DNA from: Nageia nagi
Lineage: Eukaryota > Pinophyta
Reading direction: 5' to 3'
Assembly (NCBI GenBank): GCA_050084985.1
Contig: JBITNC010000001.1
Coordinates: forward strand, 89,590,001-89,654,000
DNA length: 64,000 nt
Part shown: positions 45,416 through 57,283 of the stretch, piece after piece
Position numbering within the stretch: the first letter of the stretch is position 1
How the letters are laid out: each line of letters begins with the position of its first letter
The notes under the pieces: model-generated
The model's database searches: none
The model's input: only the letters and a program-made list of their open reading frames with translations
Told to the model about the DNA's origin: nothing
Position numbers and translations under genes: made by a program

Positions 45416-46102
45416 ATGTGGACAAGATCTAAAACTAGAGCAGCAAAAGAAACACCGGAGTTTGGGAAGTTAGATACTCCTAGGAGAAAGACCCTGATCA
45501 AGTCCAAGTCTCTGAATAGTATCGACTCCCTAAAATCCTTTATCAAGCCAGAACCATCCAATCTTCATACTAGAGATACCTTCCCTAGAATGGCTAATCC
45601 AGCTCAGAATATTTATCCGGAATGGGACAATGGGGTACCCATAGCTCTGACGGTATTACATGATATCCCAGCAAATGTTTTTAAAACCCTTCCGGAGTTT
45701 GATGCAACTTCAGAAAAAATGGCTTATGAGCACTGTGTGGATGTAGCCGGCCTAGCAAAGATTCACAATATTCAGCATGAAGATATTATGGTGAGATTAC
45801 TGGCTCAGTCTTTCAAAGGAAAGGTCCTGGATTGGTACAGGGGCCTTTCTAATGGATCCATCAGTACCTGGGCTCAACTGGCAGAGCCCTTTATCCTGGA
45901 GTTTAATGAACTAGGGGATCCCTTTTCTCTGCTCACTCAGTTCACGTCAATCAAAAGGTTTGAACAAGAGAACATCCCACAGAAGTTCCTACGGGTGAAG
46001 ATTCTGATGACAGTGAAGAGCAGGGGCATGCTATGTCTCAAGCACCAGCCCGGGAAAAGCAACATGAGGAGGAAATCAGGGAGATTTCCACGGAGACGGT
46101 GA
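45416..46102 (+). CDS. Gag-like protein of element E
   Basis: ATG 45416 (MWTRSKTRAAKE) is preferred over the earlier ATG at 45221, which lies inside the LTR. A basic N-terminal region (residues 1-60) is followed by the Retrotrans_gag core: LPEFDATSEKMAYEHCVD, VRLLAQSFKGKVLDWYRGLS, TWAQLAEPFILEFNELGDPF and LTQFTSIKRFEQENIPQKF. The gag reading ends abruptly after QKF. The next frame then gives EVPTGEDSDDSEEQG, running into the second ORF. This suggests an indel or deletion that removed the gag C terminus and any zinc knuckle. Gag would build the particle. No protease, RT, RNase H or integrase follows. Confidence 0.8.
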   Translation: MWTRSKTRAAKETPEFGKLDTPRRKTLIKSKSLNSIDSLKSFIKPEPSNLHTRDTFPRMANPAQNIYPEWDNGVPIALTVLHDIPANVFKTLPEFDATSEKMAYEHCVDVAGLAKIHNIQHEDIMVRLLAQSFKGKVLDWYRGLSNGSISTWAQLAEPFILEFNELGDPFSLLTQFTSIKRFEQENIPQKFLRVKILMTVKSRGMLCLKHQPGKSNMRRKSGRFPRRR

Positions 46103-47877
46103 CTAAGAGGCCAGAAAGAGTCTACATGGCCAAAAGGAAAACACAGATGGAGAAGGCATCACTACCACCACCACCTAAAAGGAGAAGGAGGAGCCCGACG
46201 CCCTCAGGTACGCTTCCTACTCCTTCTTCCCCTCTTTCTCTTTCTTCTGCTCTGCCGGCTCATACTGTTCCCATTTCCGTTTCCATCACCCTTCCCCCAA
46301 TTCCAGCAGCTATTCCAGCTGCACACATACCATCTCTCATTTCACCACCGACCACCCAACGGCAGAGCCCCCTTCTTCCTACACCCATTCTACAAATTCC
46401 TCCCCTCACAAGCATCATTACAATACCTTCATCACCCCCACCCTCTCCACCTCCATCGTCCGCTCCTCTCTCTATCTCAACACTTCCTGCAGCGGATCCT
46501 TCCGGAAGCAGTACTCCCGGGGCCAGCCAAGCTAGCCCCTTCACACCGGCTCAACAGATTGTTGCTGCTGCATCTCAGGAGTTGAGCTCAAAATCTCCCT
46601 TTATCATGGTCTCCGGGCAACAGGTATCCGTGGAGGGCATCATGCAACAATATCAGCAAATTAAGCAAGGGCAAGAGGCATGGATGCAGAGGCAAATGGA
46701 AAAACTCCCACCACCGGAAAATTCGGTGAGATTCCGGACCTCCATGGATCCAAAAAATAAGGTGCTTGAAATGGCCATTGCCCAAGACCCACAAGAGGGG
46801 CAGGGCGAGCTGTCATCAATGAATACACGGGTCAAAATAGATACCCGCAGCATCCCACGAAGCGATAAAAATGAGCTCCTGCAAATAGCTGTGGACCTCA
46901 ATATAACCGAACTCACCAAATTGGAGGTCAGGTACCACAAGCTACAAAAGGCCCATGAGGCCATGAAGCTGCAATTAGATAACAATAAAATAAGGCTGAA
47001 AGCGGCGGAGAATAACATAACAGTTTTGCAGACTAGTTTAGCGGCTGCCCCTACAGCGGATATGCTCGTCCAAAAGGAGGCTATCATCGCTCAAAAGGAG
47101 GCGGAAATAAATGCCAAGGCAGCAGAAATCAGCAACCTGAACGCTAACCTGGCGGAGCTCCAAGCGAGGCTGGATGCTAAGAAGGTCGACAGATCTTTTC
47201 TGTTGAATACCAAAGAAAAATTTTGGGAATTGAAGATGCAAGAAATAAAAGACTTGATCCGTCTGAGGGATCACGCGGAGTTGTGCTTATCAGAGCTCAA
47301 AAGGCTCGAAGCCGAGGTAACGAGATGTGAGAGTATTCTGAACCCCATTTCAGAATAGGCTAAGCAAGCAAATAAAAGACTAAACAGCCTCTCGAATGAG
47401 AAATTGCGATCATATAACATTGGTGACCGAGTGGAGCTCATGTCGGCGATTGATTACCCAGGGAGGGGTAAATGGGTTTGTCAGGAGATTCGTAATAATG
47501 TCCTACGCCGGATGCAAGAGATGGAGACTATAAAATCAGAAATTCAAGGGTTGAATGCGTCCGGAATCCCAGACTTATGGAGAAGCGACGGCTCACTCGT
47601 CACAGAGGCTGATTTTTTGAGTAGTCTGCGGAATAGGATTCAGAATACGGATGATGTTGATACACTCCTGGTGTCCTTCGATGAGACAAATTTTGTAAAA
47701 TTCTTTGATTCTTTGGCCGACGGCAGCTTTAGGATACAGCAATTGCTGAGGAGACATGCAAATATATCATATGAGGTGCTGAACCATACAGCCTTAGCGC
47801 AAGCAAGGCTGAAAGATTTTTACGGGATCCCGGCGGATTGGAATAAAGTCCAGCAGATCCTGAGTCTGCAGAGCTAA
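46033..47877 (+). CDS. Second ORF of element E: proline-rich, coiled-coil protein of unknown family
   Basis: One frame of 615 codons, broken only by a TAG at 47356-47358 (after LNPISE) that fits a CAG-to-TAG change. The same frame is open upstream of ATG 46033, so the protein may begin as part of gag. Layout: basic patch (PPPPKRRRRSP, residues 48-60); Pro/Ser/Thr-rich region (60-175); Gln-rich stretch (EGIMQQYQQIKQGQEAWMQR, about 195-215); long coiled coil (about 290-440, KLEVRYHKLQKAHEAMKLQL and later heptads); compact C-terminal region (from SYNIGDRVELM at 47410, ending KVQQILSLQS). I do not recognise the family and see no enzyme motif. The open frame and protein-like composition argue that it was under selection until recently. 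Confidence 0.7.
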
Positions 47878-47971
47878 AGTAAGGTACAATTCTTTGATTC
47901 ATGTAAATAACAGACTGGGTTCTAAATTCCTCTTCCATAAAGGCGAAATTTTCCCTCAGAAGTCGCCACAA

Positions 47972-49530
47972 TGTAGATTCCTACATTAAAATTCTTGAAG
48001 AAGGGCCCGGGGTGTTCTAATTATTATCATGAGTTCACCTTAATGTCCCCGGGAGCTATTCCGGAATAAATAAAAGGCCGGAGTCCGTGAGTAAACCTTT
48101 CCGGAATGAAAAGAAGAGGTCGCGGAGAATAAGATAGACATATTTTGGCGAAGACCGAATTCCGGAACAAAATGATGTCAGCAAGGCGGTCAGGTTTCGG
48201 CAAGGACCAAGTTCCGGAAAAAACGAAGTAAGCACAAGTGTCTCCGGGAAACAAAGCATTCCGGACATATGAAGGTGATGTCACAGGTAGAACAGAGTTC
48301 ATATCTTGAAGGAAATCAGACCCCGGAAGCGATGAAGTCTGCACCGTCTTCTCCGGAAGGCGAAGCGTTCCGGAAGTCCGGAAATGATGTCACATGGAAA
48401 GGCTAAGTCTACATTCACAAAGGAAACCGGAGCCCGGAACAGATGACATCAGCAAAGAGAAATTTAGTATCCGGAACCAGCGAGCGGGAAATTCCGGAGA
48501 TTCAAAGGTGACGTCACAAGGAGATATAAAGTTTACATTCATAAAGCAAACCGGAGCCCGGAATGGATGACATCATCAAGGAGCAATTTAGTGTCCGGAG
48601 CCAGTGAATAAAGAAGTCCGGAGATTCAAGGCTGACGTCAGGCGAAGAGGAAAGATTAACATTTGGGATTAAGATCGCGTCCAGAGGAAAATAGGCCGCA
48701 ATGAAAGATCGAAGAGTCCGAGTTGGAGAATTGAACATTCCGGGAGAGAAGGAAGTCTGCAAAATACCTGAGCGCCATCATCAGGGAACCGAATCGTCGG
48801 TGATCTGCCCAATTTTGTAACAGTCGGCCAAGTGTCATATGTAGGTGATATCAGTTCAAGAAGGCCAGAATCTTGCGGCCGTTTTGTAAACGTTTCTATT
48901 CTGTAATCTTGTAACTGTTATTAATACAGTATAAATATATGAAAATAAAAAGAAACTAGGGTCGGAAGCCTAGTATTGCCCTTTTCATTTGTTCTCGAAG
49001 ACCTGTAGCTTCAGTCCGGTACTATGAAACCATCTTGACCTTTCTTGTCTAGCACTCGTAATTGTTATTCTTAATTTGGTTACATTGTGGCAGCTTAGCT
49101 TGTTTCCTGAGTAATAGTTGCGGGTTGCTAGTATAACTGTGTCTGCTACATGGTAGAGTAGAAGCTGGGGAGCTATTCAGAGAGTGAGAACTTGTTCTGT
49201 GGCTGCGACACTAGATTCAGGCCAAGGTTTCGCACACTGCGAAAGCCCGCGCTGAACTAGTGATCTACCCCTTTGCTTTCTCTCTCGTTACCCTATCCCT
49301 TTACTTCCTCTCTCGTTACCCTATCCTTTTACTTCCTTTCTTGTTACCCTATCCTTTTGCTTGAATCTCTCGCTCCCTACTCTTTTTATCTCTTTCCTGT
49401 TACTTTTTCTTTACCCAATGGATAAGGAACCGGCCTTCTCCGGAGATCAGGCTGCGTCCCACAGTCTGTTCGTGAACTACTTTGGTTAAGATTGTTCCAG
49501 GCGCACAATATTACACAATCTCAATCAACA
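47972..49530 (+). mobile_element. 3' LTR of element E
   Basis: 1559 bp, same limits and features as the 5' LTR. TATAAATA is at 48930-48937 and the palindrome array starts at 48173, 48276, 48385, 48444, 48509, 48568, 48633 and 48846. The site at 48385 is TGATGTCA where the 5' LTR has TGACGTCA, a CpG transition. Followed by GGTAT. Confidence 0.97.
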
Positions 49531-49535
49531 GGTAT

Positions 49536-49945
49536 AATGATAATATCTACAGTAAAAGATCAGATCATAGGTCTCATTGACTTTATTTAAATTAGAAGTA
49601 TAATGACATTGTCTAAATTCAATTCGATGTTATGTACCACATCAAACCAAGATTTACTCTTTCCTCTATTAAAAAAAAAAGAAAGAAAAAAAGTAAAATT
49701 AGATAACTGAGGTGCTAAAAAAAGGGAAGGCCAAACATAAAAATAGGCCCATAAAAATAAAGTTGCATGGTGCTTGCTTTCCCTTTCGATAAATTTATTT
49801 AAAGCAATCGCTTGTATACATTTGATCTTGACAATACCAATGCAGAGGTAGCTTCGTACAGATCTAGGGGCCGGATTCAACGATGTTCTACATCGACGTC
49901 AGGAAATAGCCCATCATCCTGCATAGGAGGGCTACTTTAAGGAAA
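49536..49945. other. Flanking DNA between element E and the candidate gene
   Basis: Contains GATCATAGGTCTCATTGACT (from 49563), matching the left flank of E at 43671, so E sits inside that repeat. Further right, a poly(A)-rich tract (49671-49700) and then GC-richer DNA leading into the first exon. A promoter may lie here, but no TATA box stands out. Confidence 0.4.
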
Positions 49946-50045
49946 GTTCAAACCAGGTGCGCATTGGCTTCTGTGTCGCACTTCACCATTTTTTTTAATT
50001 AAATTATCCTCTCCGATTTGAGAATTTGCGGCGACGGAGGAGGAA

Positions 50046-50064
50046 ATGAGGAGCCCAGCATCAG
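50046..50064 (+). CDS. Candidate first coding exon (MRSPAS) of a host gene
   Basis: The sequence from about 49990 has a 5'-UTR look (CTCCGATTTGAGAATTTGCG, then GGAGGAGGAA) before ATG 50046. After six codons plus one base comes a canonical donor TCAG/GTAAGA (GT at 50065-50066). Joined to the acceptor CTGTAG/GAGG at 57283/57284, the split codon becomes GGA and the frame continues as GGFMEQQHLV without a stop. This phase match is the main support. The exon is short and could be a UTR exon if the ATG at 57244 is used instead. Confidence 0.42.
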
Positions 50065-51351
50065 GTAAGAACAAGTGCTCTTTTCTTTTTCTCAACGAGC
50101 AATCGGAGTTCTTTGGATTTCTTTATTTTTCGCTGCTTATTTCAGTTGAATTCATGGTTATTGCGAATTTGCTAGTTCAATTAATACCATGTTGTTAATT
50201 CTTTAAAGATTTGAGATTGTGGGTTCAGATTTTTTGGGCTGCTATGGGCTGTTAAGAATTGAAGGATTTAGAAAACGTAGGGTATGTTTGGTTGATTTCT
50301 GCCGAGAAATAGTAGTAGTAGCAGCTGTAAAATATGCTGGTAGGTGGAGTGGAACCCTGGTCTACTAGCGAGGTGGAAAAACTGGCATGCTATTGTATAC
50401 TTGGGTTCAATTCTCTTTTTCTTGAACGCTCGAGATTGCTGTTTTCATGTCAAATGGTACCCCTTAAAAAGCTTTTCTTGATTGGGTACTGTGCGAAAGA
50501 GGGAAGTGATGGAGATTTATCTATATTTCAAAAAAGACTTCAAACAACAGTGGTTACTGTGGTAGAAAGCACATTGAAATCAGGAGGTCATGCGTTTAAG
50601 TTCTAACTGAATAACAGGTTCTAATAAGTAGGGGCTTGAAAGCTTGGGAGTTATCCTTATGGGGCAAATCAACAACTTGAGTTTTTCTACCACAGCTTCA
50701 TCTGTAGGAGTGATACAATGTTGAGAATAGTATGGTTAAGTACTACCCTTTTTTACTATAAATAGCCATTACTAGATATATGAGGGTTAAGGAATCGCAT
50801 CTATTTTATGGGGATTGTCTTGCATCCATTTAGAAACTGACAATTTTGAAAGCATTTTACATTATTTACATACATTTTTTTTGGCACATTAGGATTCTAC
50901 ATTGGCTAATTTATTTCCCCTACCTTCTAAGCCTAATGCCATTCTCAGATTATCTTCTACACACTACAGTATTTGTTGTTGTGACACTATAGAAGGGTAT
51001 ATTAGGTGCATCCGAGAAGAACATTAGAATTTTGAGACTACAAGGGGTTCATGTTATTATTGTATATGGGATGTAGTCTAAAGAGATAATAAATGGTATA
51101 TATATTTAAAAGGGTTCATTACTCATGATATTATTGTTTGGTAGGTATATAAATAGAAGAAAGATACCATTGCAATATCATTGCGGAAATATACAGAAGG
51201 ATGTGAACTTTTATCCTTAGGAGGTTTTCCTCTTGAAATGGCTAATTGGAATGATTCCTTTCTTACAAAATATGTTATGGTGTTTTCCCACCTTAAAGGT
51301 TCATAATCAATGTGTGATTCTCTCTCATGGATTGTGATCAACTTTTTGGAT

Positions 51352-51432
51352 GCCTTGATGGTGAAATGGGAGACGCGTGAGAATCAAAATCTTGTGCTGT
51401 AGAGCGTGGAGGTTTGAGTCCTCTTCAAGGCA
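51352..51432 (+). tRNA. trnL-CAA: Nuclear copy of plastid tRNA-Leu(CAA)
   Basis: 81 nt, the length of plastid trnL-CAA, with all parts in register. The acceptor stem GCCTTGA/TCAAGGC (51352-51358 with 51425-51431) pairs over 7 bp and the discriminator is A. The anticodon loop is ATCAAAA with CAA at 51385-51387. The long variable arm has GTGCTGTAGAGCGTG, and the T arm reads GGAGGTTTGAGTCCTC. Relative to the plastid gene as I know it there are several substitutions, including C-to-T in the T loop, which also spoils the B box. Most likely a decaying nuclear insertion of plastid DNA (NUPT), not an expressed gene. I could not extend plastid similarity confidently beyond the tRNA. Confidence 0.8.
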
Positions 51433-53629
51433 TAATAAGAATTATGCTTATTGTATTAGCGATTGCTATTCTCCCAACAGGTTGAGATTACACATCTATT
51501 TATACACATTCTGATGATGTTTTTGGTTCTTGTTGAATAATGCTTCTTCAAGCAGTTCATAAATAGTTATTTAATCTAAGATTTGTATTTCTCCGCTGTG
51601 TTTCAGTAATTGCTTTTTATCTCATGGAGCTAAAATATTATGTGATAAGCAGGAACTAATGAGAACAAGAAACGAAATACATTGGAGACATCTGATAGAA
51701 ATTAGATGAAAAAATAAAAATTAACATGACATGCTTTTTTGGTGTACATAAAAGCATGAATTATATTGAATTTAGAGAAGATATTAAGAAAAAATTATAT
51801 ACCCCTATCTAGGTCTTGCAAGATTTAGGATTTGCAAGTCAACAATCAGACGTTGGATCCCTTTGTAAACAAAGAAGTTAGCATAGTAATTCTTTACTGT
51901 GCTTACTCTCCCATGGTCAAGACCTCTTGAATGATGAGAGATCTATCTTCAGATTCAAGATCTAGTCTTTTTTATTCGTGTTTCTTTCTTTTGCTACTAG
52001 GTGTATAAATTTATAATATTATTTTGGAAAAGTATTTTCTTTTTCAACATCTTTGTCATTTGATTCAATAGCATTCTTTTAGATAAGAACATTTTTATTA
52101 GTTATTGATAACTTTCATATAGAAAATTGTAAATAAAAGATTCAGATAAACAATGATTTGTTTCCCTTTGACAATCAATAAAAAATTCAAAACAATCAAC
52201 CACTGGCGAAAATTCAACCAACCAATGGCCATATGTTAACAAAGGATTATACGGGGAAATATGTCTCGATTCAAATGCTTGAATGCGTTGAAAAATCACC
52301 GTATGACCTCTGGTATAATATCCTTGAGTTTCCATTCTTTCATGTTAAAGGATTTTGTTCTCGCTATAAACACCTTGAGCATATTTATTCCTAAAAAGGG
52401 TCTATTTTACTTCTAATAAATATAAATCCTTTTCAACATCTCTCATTTATGAAAAATTCTCATTTGTGAAAACAAATTAATGTTCTTCTCTTTAAATAGG
52501 AAACTTGCGAAATTCCAAATAAATCTATCTAGGAAAAAGATTGATTGATTAGAGGATTGATATTGCATTTGATAATTTATGTCAAATGATTCTCTTCCTA
52601 ATATTATTATTGTTGTTATTATTATTGGTTAATTCATAACAAGTGGTATTATAGCATTGATTTTGGCTAGTTGAGGGTAAAAATATTGATAAGTTTTTTT
52701 CTTTGGAGCTTTGAGTACAAAGCTCATAACATGTGCATCCTTGCAATCTTTTTGGTGAAATTTGGAGGGCTGATAGGGAACAAACTAAGAAAGTAGTTGT
52801 CAAATGTTTTTGGCAAATTGGAGCTATATTGATCAAGTTATAAGCATTTGAAGTTTCACTCTAAACTCACTTCCTAGGGCAGAAATCAATGAATTTTATA
52901 GCAAAATTTGAGGACCAGCTGCAACAATAGTCAGGCAAGTAACAAACCAAATTTCAGATGATTTAGTGTAATATTGGTCAAGTTATTGCCTAATTAGAGT
53001 TTTTAAACCAAATTCTCCATAGGCTGCAAATCAGTGACTTGTCATGAGATTTTTGGGGAGCAACTGGAGACACAGGTAAGTACCTCATAGTTCAATTGTC
53101 AACTCATTCTAACTTATTTTGAGGGAGTTGTATTTTTTCAAATTATTTTTTTTCTAGGAAAAATCAAAACTTCATTAGGTCATCCGTCAGTGGAACTGTC
53201 TCATTATAATTGTTTTTGAGTCACTTTGAATATAATTTTGAGAGCTCTAAAGCAAGGGTTATTTGCCAAATTCTGAGAAATACTGAATGAGCTATAGTTT
53301 TTAGAATTTAAAGCCATTTCTTATACCAAATTTATTTTGCAAAAAGATTATGAAGTTTGTTAATCTGTGTTTTAGCAAAAGCATCACAGTTAGCAGTTTT
53401 TGGTTTGTTTTGAAGATAATCTGAAAGCTTCAAATTAAGGGATAATTTGGCAAATTTTGAGCAGTTTGGGATAAGTTATGTTTTTTGAAATCAGGGCAGT
53501 TTTTCAAAAATGTTAGCTTCGAAATCACTGTTATCTTGAGGATGGATTATGGGTTCAAACTTCAAAGCCATTACCTAAATATTTTAGTGGAAATGATGGT
53601 TTTTCAGCTAAAGAATGGTGGTTTCAATA

Positions 53630-54640
53630 CAAAATCATGTCTACTAGTCTTATTAGGATATCGTATTATGTTTGAAAGGAGAAGCCCTAGAGTGGTATCA
53701 TGAGTTTGACACAAACATCATATTTTCTTAGGATAGTCTTGAAAAGGAATTTTCAGCGAAATGGGAAAAAAGAAGAAGACAAGGAAAAGATGATAGAAAA
53801 TATAAAGAAATAAATTCAAAAGAAGAGCAAAAAGGAAAATAAAAAGAAAAGTATGATGAATTGACTTTCATTAAAGATTTTTCAATCTTGGTAGTTCTAG
53901 GGTGCATGCAAAGAGAGGAATTTATTATTCCTATATAGCCTACAACCAAGAAAACTTCATCTGCTGCATGTTCAAACTTGATCCTAAGAATATTGAGATG
54001 GAACTTTATGATGAGAAGATTGAATTATTCCATGATTTAAAACTACTCAATATGGAACTATCACTCTTAACATTCAAAAAAGTTTCATGAAGATTTGGTA
54101 CATGAAAAAGAATATATCACATTATAGGGTATGTCGAAGAAAAGGATAAATCAAATATTAATAAAGAAGAAAATAAAAATGAAGAGGAAGATGGTGATAG
54201 CAAGGAAATAAATTCAAAAGAAAACAAAGAAAAGGAAGAAGAGCATGGTGGTAACAAAGAAAGATATTCCGATGAAGAAAAGTTAAAAGAAGAAGATCGC
54301 AAAGAACATACTTATGTAGAGAAAAAAGAAAAATGGAGAAGTCTTGAAGGATGAAGGAATTTCTAACTTTTCATTTCCTCAAGATTTAGAGGAAAAAAAA
54401 ATGAAGAACCAAAGGCTACTTCTAATTCACAAGTAGATTGGCATCCATGTCATAATTGAAGAGCACAAATGAAACAAAATCCAAGAAAAGCATTGATGAG
54501 ATTGTGAAACATCTCAACAATCTCAATTCAGAATCACAGATGCTGTCCATTTTAATTAGTCTTACTAATCTTGGACTTAAACATTTAATTAATAGTTACT
54601 TTGAAATCTCTAATGTTAAATGTATTTAATTTTCATTGAT
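53630..54640 (+). pseudogene. Fossil gypsy-type gag with acidic/Lys-rich tail
   Basis: The + strand reading GEALEWYHEFDTNIIFS, then DSLEKEFSAKWEKRRRQ (about 53680-53790), matches the core of Retrotrans_gag (xALEWYxxLxxNSI...FxxxW). It is followed by Lys/Glu-rich low-complexity reading (54130-54340, EEDGDSKEINSKENKEKEEE) and by SIDEIVKHLNNLNSESQM (about 54490-54545). Many stops. No LTR or pol was recognised near it. Confidence 0.5.
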
Positions 54641-55427
54641 TACCATATGGTCTCATGGATATTGGACACTTCAAATTAAGTTTAAATCATTGATTATCTA
54701 AATGGGAGGAGTGTGATGAACTGGCATGATCTTAGGTGTCTACAAATTACAAATTATATTTTGTAATCAATGATTGAATATATTCAATGGAGCCCATATC
54801 AACAAAGAACTATTGAAGGTATTTGAATTCATCAATCTTTCCATAATATGCATTGCCATGACAGATCGTGGAGTAGGGTCAGAGTAAGACCATGCATAAT
54901 GAGCCAACTAAACTTTTTAAACTTGAAGATATTAAGAATATACTCAAGCTTCTTCCAACATTTTAAACTCTTTAGAACCTCATGACCCCTGCATACAATG
55001 CTCAATAAGTAGCAGAGGCTAGCCTTGCAAGAGTGTAGAATATTGTTTTTTGTTGACGTTTCTTGAGAAACAACAGAAAGTATTGTTTTCCAAAACAGAA
55101 ATAAACAGAGTCTTTTGTTTCTCAGAAGTTCTTGTTAGTTGTTCCTTAAATAAGGGATTTACCTGATGTATGCTAGTGGCTGCACCAGTTGGTCTTTAAC
55201 ATAGTTCTTGTTAGAGGATGATCCTGAATATCTATCCTGAACATTTTGGAGACATTCTAGTTTTGAGTTTGTATTCAATTGTCTAATAAAATACATGGAC
55301 GTATTCAAACCTTTAATAAATCCATTTAATAGATAATATTAACTTAAAATATAGTTGTTCTATTTGTGCCTTCAGACTGTTCGGAGTTATTTAGTTGTCT
55401 CAAATAGCCTAGAAATAACATATAGAG

Positions 55428-55650
55428 TTTGCACTTTCAATACAATTGGCAAGTTATTATTGAAATTATGATCAAATAGAGAGATGATAGGTGATCCTGA
55501 TTAGATTTTCAAGAGCATCATTATCATTTTTTGAACATTTTGTAAACAACCATGACAGCATGCACTTTCAATACAATTTGGCCAGTTATTATTGAAATCA
55601 AGATAAACAGAGAGATGATTAAGTGACTCTTTACAAGTTTTTAAGAGTAT
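55428..55650. repeat. Direct repeat of ~90 bp, offset 130 bp
   Basis: GCACTTTCAATACAATTGGC (from 55431) and GCACTTTCAATACAATTTGG (from 55561) begin two similar segments, each followed by TTATTATTGAAAT and AGAGAGATGAT. No function evident. Confidence 0.75.
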
Positions 55651-56147
55651 GTATTGCTTTTTTCTATGAGATGTGTTTATTTGTTGCATGTAAAATTTAT
55701 ACAAATATTGATAGATCTCATACTTTTCCACTCAGTTCAAGGAAAGTAGGTTGAATCCATTGCAGTGTTGGTGTTACTTTTCTGGAATAAATTTTGCTAT
55801 AATGTATATGTTTGTTCAAAGAAGATTCATCTATCTAATCAACCATCATGGCAATGCTTTTATCATAGTAGCAATTTGCTATGGCTCAGACTTTTGTTTT
55901 TATGTTTGTTTATAGACATTTGCTTATCTGCCATTGCGTTAATCAGTTGGGCATTTTTACTTCATGATAGTTCTGTATTTTATCTAATGTCCAAAGGACC
56001 ATATTTGAATTGAAATTTAAGATTGTACATTCTTTTATAAAAGCATTTCTGTTATTGTAGTATCATATTGAATTCACTGCTTTTTATTTTACTAGATATT
56101 GTCAGACAAATGGCTTTTTTTTTATAAGGGTAAATTGAAAGATTTTT

Positions 56148-56622
56148 CTATACAGGGACCCAAAACCTATATTGACGTAGAGATTTTGCTAAAAGGCTGC
56201 AAAGTTGAAGCAAAACTGCAGCAAATAAAAATAGGAACAGAGATCGGATCGTACAACCCGAAACAACCAAGACCAGTGCATACGTAGCAAATAGCGATGA
56301 TTTCATCCCAAGAAGAGCTTCGTTGATAAACTGATGTAGAATTTCAGCCTTTTTAGACGCTTCAGCTGCCCTTGTCATTACACCCCCCTTCTTCACTCTT
56401 GTCAATTGCTCAGCTGCATCCAACACATCCTTCTGTTTTTCTATTTTTGCATGCTTTTGCGTTTTGGGCTGTACTTGTTTCCTAGGATTCTGTTGTGGGG
56501 ATCATTTGGCCATTTGCTTCTGCCTCTGCTTGATGGAAGTTCTAGGAGTAGGCTCTGCAGAAGTGGCAGCAGCATCTTCTTGCTGATGCAGGGTCTTCAG
56601 AGGGTCATATAGGACCAGAGAC
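56148..56622 (-). pseudogene. Reverse-strand pseudogene with C-terminal membrane segments
   Basis: On the minus strand one frame reads VLYDPLKTLHQQEDAAATSA, then IKQRQKQMAK, a TGA (CGA-like position), PRKQVQPKTQKHAKIEKQK, AAEQLTRVKKGGVMTRAAEA and FINEALLGMKSSLFATYALV. It ends in two hydrophobic stretches (about residues 115-150 of the visible part) and LAKSLRQYRFWVPV-stop at 56148. The charged N part and hydrophobic C part look like a real membrane-anchored protein, but I do not recognise it. With no introns and one stop over about 470 bp, it may be a processed copy. It lies antisense within the candidate intron. Confidence 0.45.
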
Positions 56623-57283
56623 AAATTTTTAACTACCATGTAGTGGGAAGATAATAAATAGGTTATCTAGGATAAATGATTCATTCTACTACAATTTTGG
56701 GATATGGGTTTATCTGTTGCCCTGATAATGCATCTTGAAGAATAATCTCAAAATGTTAAGACTCAAGTTTCTAATTGAAGATCACAAAAAATCAATTTCA
56801 TAAATAATGGGCTGCAAAAACTTGAAATTTTAACAAGTCTGATTTTGTTTTTATATTTCTCTTCATGTATGGATTGTTCTCACTGTACATGCAATGCTTT
56901 ATGTGGAGACTCTCTTTAAGAAAATATTAATGGGAAATAGATGTGACCGGGAAATCTTATTTGCTTAAGTTGTGATGCATTAGAAATGCAAGTTCAGTTT
57001 GTGCATACATCGGTTGTGAGTTGGGCAATGCTGACATTCAAGGAGGCTATCTCTGACTACAGATATTTGCACCTGAAGGCTCCTGCCATTATTTGCGGAA
57101 TATCAAAAACAATAACAGACTTTTGATGTGCCTTGGTTGAGGAATTCAAGCAAGTGGCCTCAAGTTAGTATCCAATATTAAGAATTATATCTACCATTGA
57201 AGTTTGTAAAATTGCTTATGGTAGTGGTACACACTGAAAGATTATGGATAATTCAAGATTTCGTTCTCAAGCAACTGCTGTAG

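Larger units (their letters stand above)
50065..57283 (+). other. Candidate 7.2-kb intron
   Basis: Bounded by GTAAGA and CTGTAG. It contains a plastid trnL(CAA) copy (51352-51432), gypsy gag fossils (53630-54640), a direct repeat (55428 and 55558) and a reverse-strand pseudogene (56148-56622). The stretches 50070-51340, 51440-53600 and 54650-56140 hold no recognisable gene. 52600-53600 is AT-rich with recurrent AAATTTTGAG and AAACTTC words and may be the leader of the gypsy fossil. Confidence 0.4.

Noticed and set aside
46260-47087. Minus-strand ORFs of 94 and 144 codons opposite the E second ORF
   Set aside because: Shadows of the Pro-rich and coiled-coil coding regions; low-complexity composition.
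47404-47877. C-terminal part of the E second ORF as a chromodomain or a separate gene
   Set aside because: No chromodomain aromatic pattern seen; the frame is continuous with the upstream coiled coil apart from one TAG, so it is treated as the same protein.
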